The notes under the pieces: model-generated | Databases searched by the model: none | Seen by the model: only the letters and a program-made list of their open reading frames with translations | What the model was told of the DNA's origin: nothing | Shown: one piece after another, positions 1 through 7,507 of the stretch | How the letters are laid out: each line of letters starts with the position of its first letter | Position numbering within the stretch: the first letter of the stretch is position 1 | Source: Falsiroseomonas tokyonensis | GTDB lineage: Bacteria > Pseudomonadota > Alphaproteobacteria > Acetobacterales > Acetobacteraceae | Assembly (NCBI RefSeq): GCF_019024325.1 | Contig: NZ_JAFNJS010000001.1 | Span: 310,001-374,000, forward strand | DNA: 64,000 nucleotides | Reading direction: 5' to 3' | Program-made: the position numbers and the translations under genes

Positions 1-370
1 GCTGGCGGGACGCCGCCGCCTGGCGCGTGCTGCTGCGTGCGGCACTGCGGCTGCTGGCGCGGGCGGTCGCCCGGGCGGCGGTACGCGGCGTGCTGCGGGC
101 CGCGCTGCGGGTGCTGCTGCGGGCGGCGGTGCGTGCGGCGCTGCGCGGCGTGGCACGGCTGGCGCTGCGCGGCGTGCTGCGGCTGGCCGTGGCCGGGGTG
201 GCGCGGCTGGCGGCCCGCGGCGTGGCGCGGGTGGAGGCCCGGCTGGCCGGGCTGGCGGCGAGATTCGTTCTGCTGACCGATGTGCCGCTTCGTTCATCCC
301 GCCTAGCGGCATCAGCCGACTGGGGTGCAAGGACGAGCACGGACAACAGGGCGAGCAGGATTAGCCGCAT
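1..370 (-). CDS. Exported protein with Arg-ending tetrapeptide repeats (3' end outside window)
   Basis: The reverse strand is open from an ATG to the window edge (123 codons, no stop). Residues 1-21 look like a Sec signal peptide: Met-Arg, a Leu/Val-rich core, then a small-residue cleavage site near ADA. From residue 41 to 116 the chain is a strict four-residue repeat of small residues (Ser, Thr, Ala, Pro) closed by Arg; 18 of 19 units end in Arg, for example ASTR, ATPR, SAAR. The exported part is therefore very basic and probably disordered. A GGGGGA motif lies 10 nt before the ATG. The opposite strand is also open over this stretch, but its protein is only a low-complexity Arg/Ala/Leu mirror of the repeat. 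The domain that should follow is not in the window, so no function is assigned; a linker or cell-wall-binding tail of a secreted enzyme is possible. Confidence 0.6.
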   Translation of the reverse strand, partial: MRLILLALLSVLVLAPQSADAARRDERSGTSVSRTNLAASPASRASTRATPRAASRATPATASRSTPRSASRATPRSAARTAARSSTRSAARSTPRTAARATARASSRSAARSSTRQAAASRQ

Positions 371-497
371 GCGAAGAAAGTCCCCCAATTCACCACACCG
401 GCCTGATGGCCCGGCGTGGTTCCCCCGAACCCCCAAGGGTTCCCCGAGGCCTACTAGACTGACGGCCCCGTGACCTGTCAACGCGCATTTCAGGATG

Positions 498-1655
498 TTA
501 CGTGAGGTGCTGAAGTCCAAGCCAATCCTGGCTTTGCATCTCGTTCAGCCGGCTCGCAGTACGCGCGAACATGGCAGCATTATGGCCTTCTTCATGCAGC
601 CGATCGGGGATCGCCTCCGCGCTGGCCAGCAGCTTCACGCGATGTTCGTAGAGCGTATCGACCAGCGTGATGAAGCGCCGGGCGCGGTCGAAATTCTCCG
701 GATTGAGACGCGGGATGCCGTCCAGGATCAGTGTGTGGAAATGCGTCGCGATCGCCAGGTAGTCGGCCGGGCCCAGCGGCCGGCCGCAGAGCGACTCGAA
801 ATCGAAGCGCGCCACCCCCTCCACCGCCTGCGGCACTTCCAGCGACCGGCCGAGCAGGGTCAGGCGCATGGGCTTGCCGTGCCGCTGGCCGGTCAACTCC
901 TCGAAGGCCGCATCCAGCGCCCGCGTCGCCCGCTCATCCGCCGGCACATGCCAGGTGGGCAGCGCCCGGATCCGGTCGCGGCGATAATCCCGCGCCGCCT
1001 CCAGCGTCAGCACCTCCAGCCGGCGGGAGATCAGGCCGATGAAGGGCAGGAAGGCATCGCGGCCGGGGCGGCCCTTGAACAGATCCGCCGGCGCGGTGTT
1101 GGAGGTGGCGACCACCACCGTGCCGCGGGCGAACAGCGCCTGGAACAGCCGGCCGAGGATCATCGCATCGGCGATGTCATGCACCTGGAATTCGTCGAAG
1201 CAGAGCAGCGCGGCCTCCGACGTGATGGCATCGGCCAGCGGCGGGATCGGGTCCGCCGTATCGCCGTGCTGCTTCTTCCAGGCATGGATGCGCCGGTGCG
1301 CGTCCTGCATGAATTGGTGGAAGTGGATGCGCCGCTTGCGGGTCACCTCCGCCGTTTCGAAGAACAGGTCCATCAGCATGGATTTGCCGCGGCCGACCTC
1401 GCCCACCAGGTACAGGCCCATCGGCGTGCCCGCGGGGGCTTCCTCGGCGGCCACCGGCTTGCGGCGGGTGAAGCGGGCGAAGAAGCCGCCCTTCTCCGGC
1501 TCCTCCGGATGCGGGTCGTAGCCCCGGGTGCGGCGCCAGAGATCCTGCAGCACCTCCACCGCTCGCGCCTGGGCCGGGTCGGCGGCCAATACGCCTTCCG
1601 CGAGGCGGGCACGGTAGGTCACGAGCGGACCCCCGGGGGACGGGCGATCATTCAT
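498..1655 (-). CDS. zapE: Cell division protein ZapE (AFG1-type AAA+ ATPase)
   Basis: This is an ATPase of the ZapE/AFG1 family, which in proteobacteria associates with the FtsZ ring during constriction. The product is about 385 residues, the usual family size. The Walker A loop GEVGRGKS sits near residue 85 and the Walker B stretch LLCFDEF near residue 152, with the family's HFHQFM and ATSNT segments in place. An in-frame upstream start would add 12 residues at the N-terminus; the inner ATG was chosen because the following GPLVTYRARL stretch is the usual family beginning. Neither start has a clear Shine-Dalgarno site. It is divergent from the glycosyltransferase gene and shares with it a short intergenic region that carries a long hairpin. 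Confidence 0.93.
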   Translation of the reverse strand: MNDRPSPGGPLVTYRARLAEGVLAADPAQARAVEVLQDLWRRTRGYDPHPEEPEKGGFFARFTRRKPVAAEEAPAGTPMGLYLVGEVGRGKSMLMDLFFETAEVTRKRRIHFHQFMQDAHRRIHAWKKQHGDTADPIPPLADAITSEAALLCFDEFQVHDIADAMILGRLFQALFARGTVVVATSNTAPADLFKGRPGRDAFLPFIGLISRRLEVLTLEAARDYRRDRIRALPTWHVPADERATRALDAAFEELTGQRHGKPMRLTLLGRSLEVPQAVEGVARFDFESLCGRPLGPADYLAIATHFHTLILDGIPRLNPENFDRARRFITLVDTLYEHRVKLLASAEAIPDRLHEEGHNAAMFARTASRLNEMQSQDWLGLQHLT

Positions 1656-1708
1656 GCGGCGCGCGATACCGCGATGTTGCGGGCGCGGCAATCTCGGGCG
1701 GACAGCAA

Positions 1709-1736
1709 GGACGGGGAGAAGGAATTCTCCCCGTCC
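1709..1736. other. 12-bp-stem hairpin in the zapE/glycosyltransferase intergenic region
   Basis: The sequence is a perfect inverted repeat: GGACGGGGAGAA, a GGAA loop, then the exact complement. It lies between two divergent genes, 38 nt before the glycosyltransferase ATG, so it would be part of the 5' leader on either side rather than a terminator. No T-run follows. An operator or an mRNA leader structure is possible; nothing identifies the factor. Confidence 0.5.
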
Positions 1737-1774
1737 CCCTCATCTATTTTCGGCAATTGGGGCAAGGTGCCGGA

Positions 1775-3451
1775 ATGAAGGCTGCCGCTGCCCTGCTTTA
1801 TGCGCCTGATGGCTATGACACCTCCCGGCCCAGGCTGATGGGGCGGCATGCGGCAGGCGCCGGCTTCCTCGGGGGGCTGGTGCGGCATGCGGGCTTCGAC
1901 CGGCTGGTGGCGCTGACCCGCAGCGCCGACGATGCCGCCGCCTTCCGTGCGCAGCTCAAGGACCTCGGCGCCACAGTGCCGGCGGAGACGCTGGGCGATG
2001 CGGACTTCCACCGGCTGGCGGAAACCGGCTGCCTGATGCTGCCGGGGCCGGACCTGTCCAGCTTCGCCTGGCGGCGCCGGCGCGGCGGAGCGGCCCAGGC
2101 CTTCTCCCTGGTTGGCATCACCCACACCATCGCCTCCGCCGCCGCCATGGACTCGATGGCGGAGATGCTGGTCGCGCCGGTGCAGCCCTGGGATGCGCTG
2201 GTCTGCACCTCCTCCGCCGTGCAGGCGGCGGTGCGGCGGCTGTGGCAGGCGGAGGGCGCCTGGCTCGCCCGCCGCACCGGCGCCACGCGGATCGAGGGCC
2301 CGGCCCTGCCGATCATCCCGCTTGGCGTCGATGCCACGGCGCTGGCGCCCGATCCGGCGGCGCGGGCGGAATGGCGCGCACGGCTGGGCATAAGGCCGCA
2401 GGACATCGCGGTGCTGCACCATGGCCGCCTGTCCTTCCACGCCAAGGCGCATCCCCTGCCGATGTTTCTGGGAATCGCCCGCGCGGCCGCCGCGGCGCCG
2501 GCGGGGGCGAAGGTGGTGCTGATCCTGTCCGGCTGGTTCGCCGATACGGTGCAGCGCCGCGCCTTTTCCGCCATGGCCAAGGCGCTGGCGCCGGACCTCG
2601 AGATCCGGCTGGTGGAGCGGCCCGAGACCGATACCAAGCTGCGCAGCGCGGCGGATCTCTTCACCCTGCTGTCCGACAATATCCAGGAGAGCTACGGCCT
2701 GGCGCCGGTGGAGGCGCTGGCCGCCGGCCTGCCGGTGGTTGGCACGGACTGGGACGGTCTGAAGGATACGGTGGCGCACGGCGTCACCGGCTTCCGCGTG
2801 CCCACGCTGCTGGCCGGGCCGATGGGCGACCTGGCGGCGCGGCACGATATCGGCCTCGACAGCTATGACGAATTCATCGGCGGCGTCGCGCAATTCACCG
2901 CCGTCGATGTCGGCGCGGCGGAGGCCGCCTTCGCCGCGCTGATCGGCGATGCCGCGCTGCGCGCCCGCATGTCCGCCGCCGCCCGCGCCCGCGCGGTGGC
3001 GCATTACGACTGGCAGAAGGTGATCGGCCAGTACCAGGAACTCTGGGCCGAGCTGGCCAGGCTGCGCGCCGATGGAAGGGGCGAGCGCGCGGCGCGGCTG
3101 CGCGGGGAGGATCCGGTGCCGCGCCGGCCCGATCCCTCCGCGCTGTTCGCCGACTACCCGACCCGCCGCCTGACACCGGAGACGCGGCTGCGCCTGGCGC
3201 CCGGCCTGGCCGATGCGCAGGCGGCGGTGGCGCGCATCACGGCGATGGCCGGCCTCAGCGGCGGCGCGGCGCGGCGCGAATTGCTGCCCGCGGCCGAGCT
3301 GTTCCAGGCCGCCCTCGCCCCGCTGGATGCCGGCCCGGCCACGGCGGGCACGCTGGTGGCGGGCCTGCCGCCGGGCCAGGCCTGGGCGGTGTTCCGCGCG
3401 CTGGGCTGGCTGCTGAAGATCGACGTGCTGCGGCTCGAGGAGGAAGGGTGA
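1775..3451 (+). CDS. GT4-family glycosyltransferase with C-terminal extension
   Basis: This is a retaining, GT-B fold glycosyltransferase of family 4, acting in the cytoplasm on a nucleotide-sugar donor; the acceptor is unknown. Of 558 residues, the C-terminal Rossmann half carries the EX7E donor-binding motif ESYGLAPVE (E305 and E313), followed by GLPVVGTDWDG. A segment of about 130 residues after roughly residue 430 goes beyond the usual GT4 core and is rich in Ala, Arg and Leu; it has no recognised domain. The ATG is preferred over an in-frame TTG six codons upstream; upstream spacing is compatible with a weak GGTGCCGGA site. Its GTGA junction with the next gene indicates translational coupling to a HAD phosphatase, an arrangement seen where a glycosyl phosphate product is dephosphorylated, although that role is inferred. 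Confidence 0.88.
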   Translation: MKAAAALLYAPDGYDTSRPRLMGRHAAGAGFLGGLVRHAGFDRLVALTRSADDAAAFRAQLKDLGATVPAETLGDADFHRLAETGCLMLPGPDLSSFAWRRRRGGAAQAFSLVGITHTIASAAAMDSMAEMLVAPVQPWDALVCTSSAVQAAVRRLWQAEGAWLARRTGATRIEGPALPIIPLGVDATALAPDPAARAEWRARLGIRPQDIAVLHHGRLSFHAKAHPLPMFLGIARAAAAAPAGAKVVLILSGWFADTVQRRAFSAMAKALAPDLEIRLVERPETDTKLRSAADLFTLLSDNIQESYGLAPVEALAAGLPVVGTDWDGLKDTVAHGVTGFRVPTLLAGPMGDLAARHDIGLDSYDEFIGGVAQFTAVDVGAAEAAFAALIGDAALRARMSAAARARAVAHYDWQKVIGQYQELWAELARLRADGRGERAARLRGEDPVPRRPDPSALFADYPTRRLTPETRLRLAPGLADAQAAVARITAMAGLSGGAARRELLPAAELFQAALAPLDAGPATAGTLVAGLPPGQAWAVFRALGWLLKIDVLRLEEEG

Positions 3452-4122
3452 CGATCGAGGCCATCATCTTCGATTGCGACGGCACGCTGGTGGACAGCGA
3501 GACGATCGGCGCCGCGGTGCTGGCCGAGGCGCTGGCCGAGGAAGGCCTGGCGATGACCGAGGCGGAGGTGCTGCACGCCTTCCGCGGCGCCCGCCTGGCC
3601 AGCTGCATGGCGGCGGTCTCGACGCGGCTCGGCCGGCCGCTGGCGCCGGATTTCGAGCCGCGGCTGCGCGACCGCACCGCGCTGGCGCTGCGCCAGGGCC
3701 TGCGCGAGATCGCCGGCGCCACGGCGCTGGTGCGGGCGCTGTCCCTGCCCTTCTGCGTCGCCTCCAACGCGCCGCGCGCCAAGACCGAGCTGAACCTGAC
3801 CGTCACCGGCCTGCTGCCGCACTTTGTGGGCCGCATCTTCAGCGCCTATGAGGTGGGGTCCTGGAAGCCCGATCCCGGCCTGTTCGTGCATGCCGCGGCG
3901 ACGATGGGCGCGGCCCCGGCACGCTGCCTGGTGGTGGAGGATTCAGAACCCGGCGTGCAGGCGGCGCTGGCCGCGGGCATGCAGGTGCTGGCGCTGCTGC
4001 CGGAAGGCCCGGCGCCCTGGCTGCCGGAGGGCGTGCGCCATGTGGCGGGGCTGCATGAAGTGGCGCGCCACCTCACCCCCCCTGGCTTTAACCCCGTCGC
4101 CGGAACCGCTCCACCGCGCTGA
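3448..4122 (+). CDS. HAD-superfamily hydrolase (beta-phosphoglucomutase/phosphatase type)
   Basis: This 224-residue protein is a subclass I HAD enzyme. The nucleophile motif is DCDGTLVDSE (Asp9, with Asp11 as acid/base), the Ser/Thr motif falls at VASNAPRAK, Lys is in the GSWKPDPGLF segment and the metal site is VVEDSEPGV. The family removes phosphate from small sugars or metabolites, or isomerises sugar phosphates. It starts with GTG inside the stop of the glycosyltransferase, so the pair is probably co-translated. Its last 35 nt overlap the end of the convergent iminopeptidase gene. The substrate is not evident from sequence. Confidence 0.88.
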   Translation: MTIEAIIFDCDGTLVDSETIGAAVLAEALAEEGLAMTEAEVLHAFRGARLASCMAAVSTRLGRPLAPDFEPRLRDRTALALRQGLREIAGATALVRALSLPFCVASNAPRAKTELNLTVTGLLPHFVGRIFSAYEVGSWKPDPGLFVHAAATMGAAPARCLVVEDSEPGVQAALAAGMQVLALLPEGPAPWLPEGVRHVAGLHEVARHLTPPGFNPVAGTAPPR

Positions 4123-5038
4123 CCAGCGCCGTCCGCACCCCCGGCTCCAGCGCCGAATGCCCGGCATCCGGGATCACCGTCAGCCGCGCCCGCGCCCAGG
4201 CGGCGGCGAGTTCGAAGGCGGTGTCGCAGGGACAGACCATGTCGTAGCGGCCCTGCACGATCTCCGCCGGGATATGGGCGATTTTCTCCATGTTCCCCAG
4301 CAGCCCCTCGGGCGGCAGGAACAGGTCGTGGCGGAAGTAATGCGCCTCGATCCGCGCGAGGCCGAGCGCGGTGCGGTCCTGGGCGAAGCTCGCCACCGTC
4401 TCCGGGCTCGGCAACAGGGTGGAACAGGAACCCTCATACAGGCTCCAGGCGCGTGCCGCCGGGCCGTGCACCACCGGGTCCGGGTCGCAGAGGCGCTTCA
4501 GATAGGCGCTCAGCAGGTCGCCGCGCTCCTCCGGCGCCACGTGCTCGGCGAAGGCCGCCCAGGCATCCGGGAAGACGCGGCGCAGGCCATAGAGGAACCA
4601 GTCGACCTCCGCCTTCCGGCCGAGAAAGACGCCGCGCAGCACGCAGCCCGTCACCCGCTCCGGATGCGCCTGGGCATAGGCCAGCGCCAGGGTGCTGCCC
4701 CAGGACCCGCCGAAGAGCAGCCATTTCTCGATATTGAGGAAGCGGCGCAGCACCTCGATATCCGCCACCAGATGCGGGGTCGTATTCTCCCGCAGGTCGC
4801 CGAGCGGGCGGGACCTTCCGGCGCCGCGCTGGTCGAAGATCACCACGCGCCAGTGGTTGGGGTCGAAGAAGCGGCGATGGATGGCGCCGGCGCCGGCGCC
4901 CGGCCCGCCATGCAGGAACAGCGCGGGCTGGCCGCGCGGATTGCCGACCTGCTCCCAATACATGACGTGCCCGGCCGAAAGCGGCAGCAGGCCGGTCTCA
5001 TAGGGGGCGATATCGGGATAGAGGTCGCCGCGGGGCAT
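4088..5038 (-). CDS. pip: Proline iminopeptidase
   Basis: This alpha/beta-hydrolase of peptidase family S33 releases N-terminal proline from peptides in the cytoplasm. The product is 316 residues, normal for the family. The HGGPGAG oxyanion segment, the DQRGAGRS motif and the nucleophile elbow GGSWGS (Ser) are all present; the acid lies in GRYDMVCP and the catalytic His in DAGHSA. The ATG is preceded by AAAGGGG at proper spacing, so this start is favoured over longer readings. The 3' end overlaps the HAD hydrolase gene tail to tail by 35 nt. Confidence 0.93.
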   Translation of the reverse strand: MPRGDLYPDIAPYETGLLPLSAGHVMYWEQVGNPRGQPALFLHGGPGAGAGAIHRRFFDPNHWRVVIFDQRGAGRSRPLGDLRENTTPHLVADIEVLRRFLNIEKWLLFGGSWGSTLALAYAQAHPERVTGCVLRGVFLGRKAEVDWFLYGLRRVFPDAWAAFAEHVAPEERGDLLSAYLKRLCDPDPVVHGPAARAWSLYEGSCSTLLPSPETVASFAQDRTALGLARIEAHYFRHDLFLPPEGLLGNMEKIAHIPAEIVQGRYDMVCPCDTAFELAAAWARARLTVIPDAGHSALEPGVRTALVSAVERFRRRG

Positions 5039-5155
5039 GATTGCCCCTTTACGGGGGCAGGCCGCCCGGAGTCCATAAGGCTTGTTGCGCGGCGGCACGC
5101 GAAATCCCGCAAAGGCACCCTTCGCCCCGGGCGCGATCATCCCTAGTTTGGGTGG

Positions 5156-5908
5156 ATGGCCGAGACCCCCTCGGCCGGCTCCCGTTCCGCCACCGCCGGC
5201 GCCCTGCGCTGCGGGGTCTGCGGAACCGAAAGCCGGCACCCCGCTTTCCGCCCGGCACCGCCCGAACAGGCGCCGGATCTCGATCTGCGGCCGGGGGAGC
5301 CGGTGCGCTCCACCATGGCGCGCTGGCTGCAGCAATGCCCGGGCTGCGGCTATGCCGCCCCCGATATCACCCGCGCCCATCCGGCGGCGGCGGAAGCCGT
5401 GCGCGCCGCGCCGTTCCGGGCCCTGCTGGCCGAGACCGGCACGCCGCCGCTGGCGCGCCGCTTCCTGGCCTGGGGCCTGGTGCTGGAGGAGACCGGCGCG
5501 CTGCATGCGGCCGCCGAGGCCACGCTGCACGCCGCCTGGGTGGCGGACGACCTCGGCCGGCCGGAGCTCGCCCGCGCCTGGCGGCTGGATGCCGTAGCGC
5601 TGTGGCGCAGCGGCCCGATGCTGGATGCCGAGCAGACCGTGCGCGTGATCGACGCGCTGCGCCGGGCAGAGGCCTGGGGCGATGCCAGCGCGACGGCGGA
5701 GGCGCTGGCGCTGCGCGAACCGCCGGAGGCGGTGGCCCAGGTGGTGGCGCTGGAGCGGCGGCTGATCCAGGCGCAGGATGCCGGGCGGCATACCGTGGCC
5801 TCCGCCCTGCCCCCGCCCTCCCGCCGGCCGCATGTGACGCATCAGCGGATCGAGGCGCGGGGCGAGGGCCTCTGGGCGCGACTGCGTCGCTGGCTCGGGC
5901 GGGGCTGA
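5156..5908 (+). CDS. Uncharacterised protein with two CxxC zinc-binding pairs
   Basis: This 250-residue protein opens with a probable zinc ribbon: CGVCG near residue 19 and CPGCGY near residue 61, a layout like that of DUF2225-type proteins. The rest is mainly helical and Ala/Leu/Arg-rich, with a central segment resembling a TPR-like helical repeat region. There is no signal peptide or membrane span. It is divergent from the iminopeptidase gene and stands alone. The reading frame has strong third-position GC bias and is conserved-looking, but I do not recognise a function. Confidence 0.72.
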   Translation: MAETPSAGSRSATAGALRCGVCGTESRHPAFRPAPPEQAPDLDLRPGEPVRSTMARWLQQCPGCGYAAPDITRAHPAAAEAVRAAPFRALLAETGTPPLARRFLAWGLVLEETGALHAAAEATLHAAWVADDLGRPELARAWRLDAVALWRSGPMLDAEQTVRVIDALRRAEAWGDASATAEALALREPPEAVAQVVALERRLIQAQDAGRHTVASALPPPSRRPHVTHQRIEARGEGLWARLRRWLGRG

Positions 5909-5918
5909 GGCGCGCGAC

Positions 5919-6383
5919 TTATTCCGTGCAGGCCATCCGGAAGGTGCCCGTCTGGATATAGAGCCGCGCCGGACGGGCCGGCTGCAGCGTCAACTCGCAG
6001 CTCATATTCTCCTGCATATTGCTGGAAGCCCGGGCGCGCAGCCGGACGGCACTGGTATGCGGGGCAATGAAGGTCCAGCAGGCGGACTGGCCAAGCGGCA
6101 GGCTGCCCGGTCCGCCCTGCAGCCTCTGCCAGCCCTGCGGGGCCGGCGCGCCCGGCGTGGCCAAGGCCTCCAGCGTGAAGGAGGCGAAGAAGCGGCCGCG
6201 ATTCTCGACGCAGATCTGATAGCGCGGCAGGCTGGGGTCCTGCTGGCCCGGGGGGAAGCTTTGCGCCGCCGCCGGCAGCGCCAGGCCTGCGATCAGGACC
6301 GGTGCGAAGGGGACCGGCGCGAACCGGCCGGCGCGGATCCAACCGCCGCCCGCCGTGCGCCTCGCCTCGGTGATCCTCGCCAT
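5919..6383 (-). CDS. Secreted small protein of unknown function
   Basis: The product is 154 residues with an N-terminal export signal: a basic n-region, a hydrophobic stretch ending ALPAAAQS, and cleavage likely after AAA. The mature part has paired Cys residues (ICVENRG, QSACWTF, MSCELTL, RMACTE), which suggests a small disulphide-bonded periplasmic or secreted domain. The start was set by GGGGGAG 8 nt upstream; a longer reading frame exists but has no ribosome site. It faces the zinc-uptake operon across a 173-nt intergenic region that contains the Zur-like palindrome, 142 nt from this start. I do not recognise the family. Confidence 0.72.
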   Translation of the reverse strand: MARITEARRTAGGGWIRAGRFAPVPFAPVLIAGLALPAAAQSFPPGQQDPSLPRYQICVENRGRFFASFTLEALATPGAPAPQGWQRLQGGPGSLPLGQSACWTFIAPHTSAVRLRARASSNMQENMSCELTLQPARPARLYIQTGTFRMACTE

Positions 6384-6525
6384 CGCCTGGACTCCCCCGG
6401 AATTTGGCCAAGCGATACCGCGAGGCCGGTCGCGGATGCCAGTCGGCAGGGCCTCATGGCGCAATAGGTGCAGCCTAAGGCCACCGGCGGGCGACTTGCC
6501 CTGCGGAAATCGGCTGGATATAGTT

Positions 6526-6537
6526 ATGTTATAACAT
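6526..6537. promoter_or_regulatory. Probable Zur operator upstream of znuA
   Basis: A perfect 12-bp palindrome, ATGTTATAACAT, sits 20 nt before the znuA start inside an AT-rich island of otherwise GC-rich DNA. Alphaproteobacterial Zur sites are built from the half-site TGTTATA and its complement, so the match is to a known consensus. Its position would block the promoter when zinc is plentiful. The zur gene is not in this window. Confidence 0.6.
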
Positions 6538-6556
6538 TCGAAGGATCAGACTCGCC

Positions 6557-7507
6557 ATGTTCCGGCGCAGCCTTCTCTCCCTGCCAGCCCTCCTGCTGGC
6601 GGTCCCCGCCCGGGCGCAGGCGCCGGCCACGCAGCCGCTGGTCGTCGCCTCCTTCTCCATCCTCGGCGACATGGTGGCGCAGATCGCCGGCGACCGGGTG
6701 CGGCTGCGCACCATCGCCGGGCCGAATGTGGATGCGCACAGCTTCGCGCCCCGCCCCTCCGACGCCCAGGCACTGCGCGAGGCGGCGCTGGTGGTGCGCA
6801 ACGGGCTTGGCTTCGATGGCTGGATGGACCGCATGCTGCGCGCCGCCGGCTATCGCGGCGCGGTGGCCACGGCGACGGATGGCATCACACCGCGGCAGAT
6901 GGACGGCCACGCGCACAACCACGACCATGGCGGCGCCGGCCGCCGCCACAGCCATTCGGTGGGCCCGCGCCAGGTGCCGGACCCGCATGCCTGGCAGGAC
7001 CTGCGCTTCGGCATCCGCTATGCCCGCGGCATCGCCACCGCACTGGCCGCCGCCGTGCCGGCGCAGGCCGCGGCCATCGAGGCCGGCGCGGCCGCCTATG
7101 TCGCGCGGCTGGAGGCGCTGGACGCCTGGGTGCGGGCCGAGATCGCCAAGGTGCCGGAGGCCCGCCGCAAGGTGGTCACCAGCCACGACGCCTTCGGCTA
7201 TTTCGGCGCCGCCTATGGCGTGACCTTCCTGGCGCCCCAGGGCATCTCGACCGAGGCCGAGCCCAGCGCGGCGGATGTGGCGCGGCTGATCCGCCAGATC
7301 CGCGCGGAGGGCATTTCGGCCGTCTTCCTGGAGAACATGGCCAATCCGTCCACGCTGGAGCGCCTGGCGCGCGAGGCCGGCGTGACCGTGCAGGGCCGGC
7401 TCTATGCCGACGCCCTGTCCGAGCCCGCCGGCCCCGCGCCGAGCTATGAGGCGATGTTCCGGCACAATCTCGGCCTGCTGGTCCCGGCCATGCGCGGTGC
7501 CGCATGA
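6557..7507 (+). CDS. znuA: Zinc ABC transporter periplasmic substrate-binding protein
   Basis: This 316-residue cluster A-I metal-binding lipoprotein-like receptor captures zinc in the periplasm for an ABC importer. It has a signal peptide ending PARAQA, the metal-site His in the VDAHSF segment, a His/Asp-rich loop (HAHNHDH, then RRHSHS) between residues 117 and 134 that is typical of ZnuA, a second His in DPHAWQD, one in TSHDAF, and an acidic ligand near STEAEPS. The ATG follows the Zur-like palindrome. It overlaps the next gene by ATGA. The ATPase and permease genes (znuC, znuB) are not adjacent, so the transporter is split across the genome. Confidence 0.92.
   Translation: MFRRSLLSLPALLLAVPARAQAPATQPLVVASFSILGDMVAQIAGDRVRLRTIAGPNVDAHSFAPRPSDAQALREAALVVRNGLGFDGWMDRMLRAAGYRGAVATATDGITPRQMDGHAHNHDHGGAGRRHSHSVGPRQVPDPHAWQDLRFGIRYARGIATALAAAVPAQAAAIEAGAAAYVARLEALDAWVRAEIAKVPEARRKVVTSHDAFGYFGAAYGVTFLAPQGISTEAEPSAADVARLIRQIRAEGISAVFLENMANPSTLERLAREAGVTVQGRLYADALSEPAGPAPSYEAMFRHNLGLLVPAMRGAA

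Noticed and set aside
1-300. CRISPR array
   Set aside because: The repetition has a 12-bp coding period without spacers and encodes a continuous peptide repeat. No repeat-spacer pattern was seen elsewhere in the window.
27-473. Plus-strand frame over the left repeat region
   Set aside because: Its product is an Arg/Ala/Leu low-complexity mirror of the minus-strand repeat protein, with no signal or ribosome site. The minus-strand reading has a signal peptide, ribosome site and exact tetrapeptide period.
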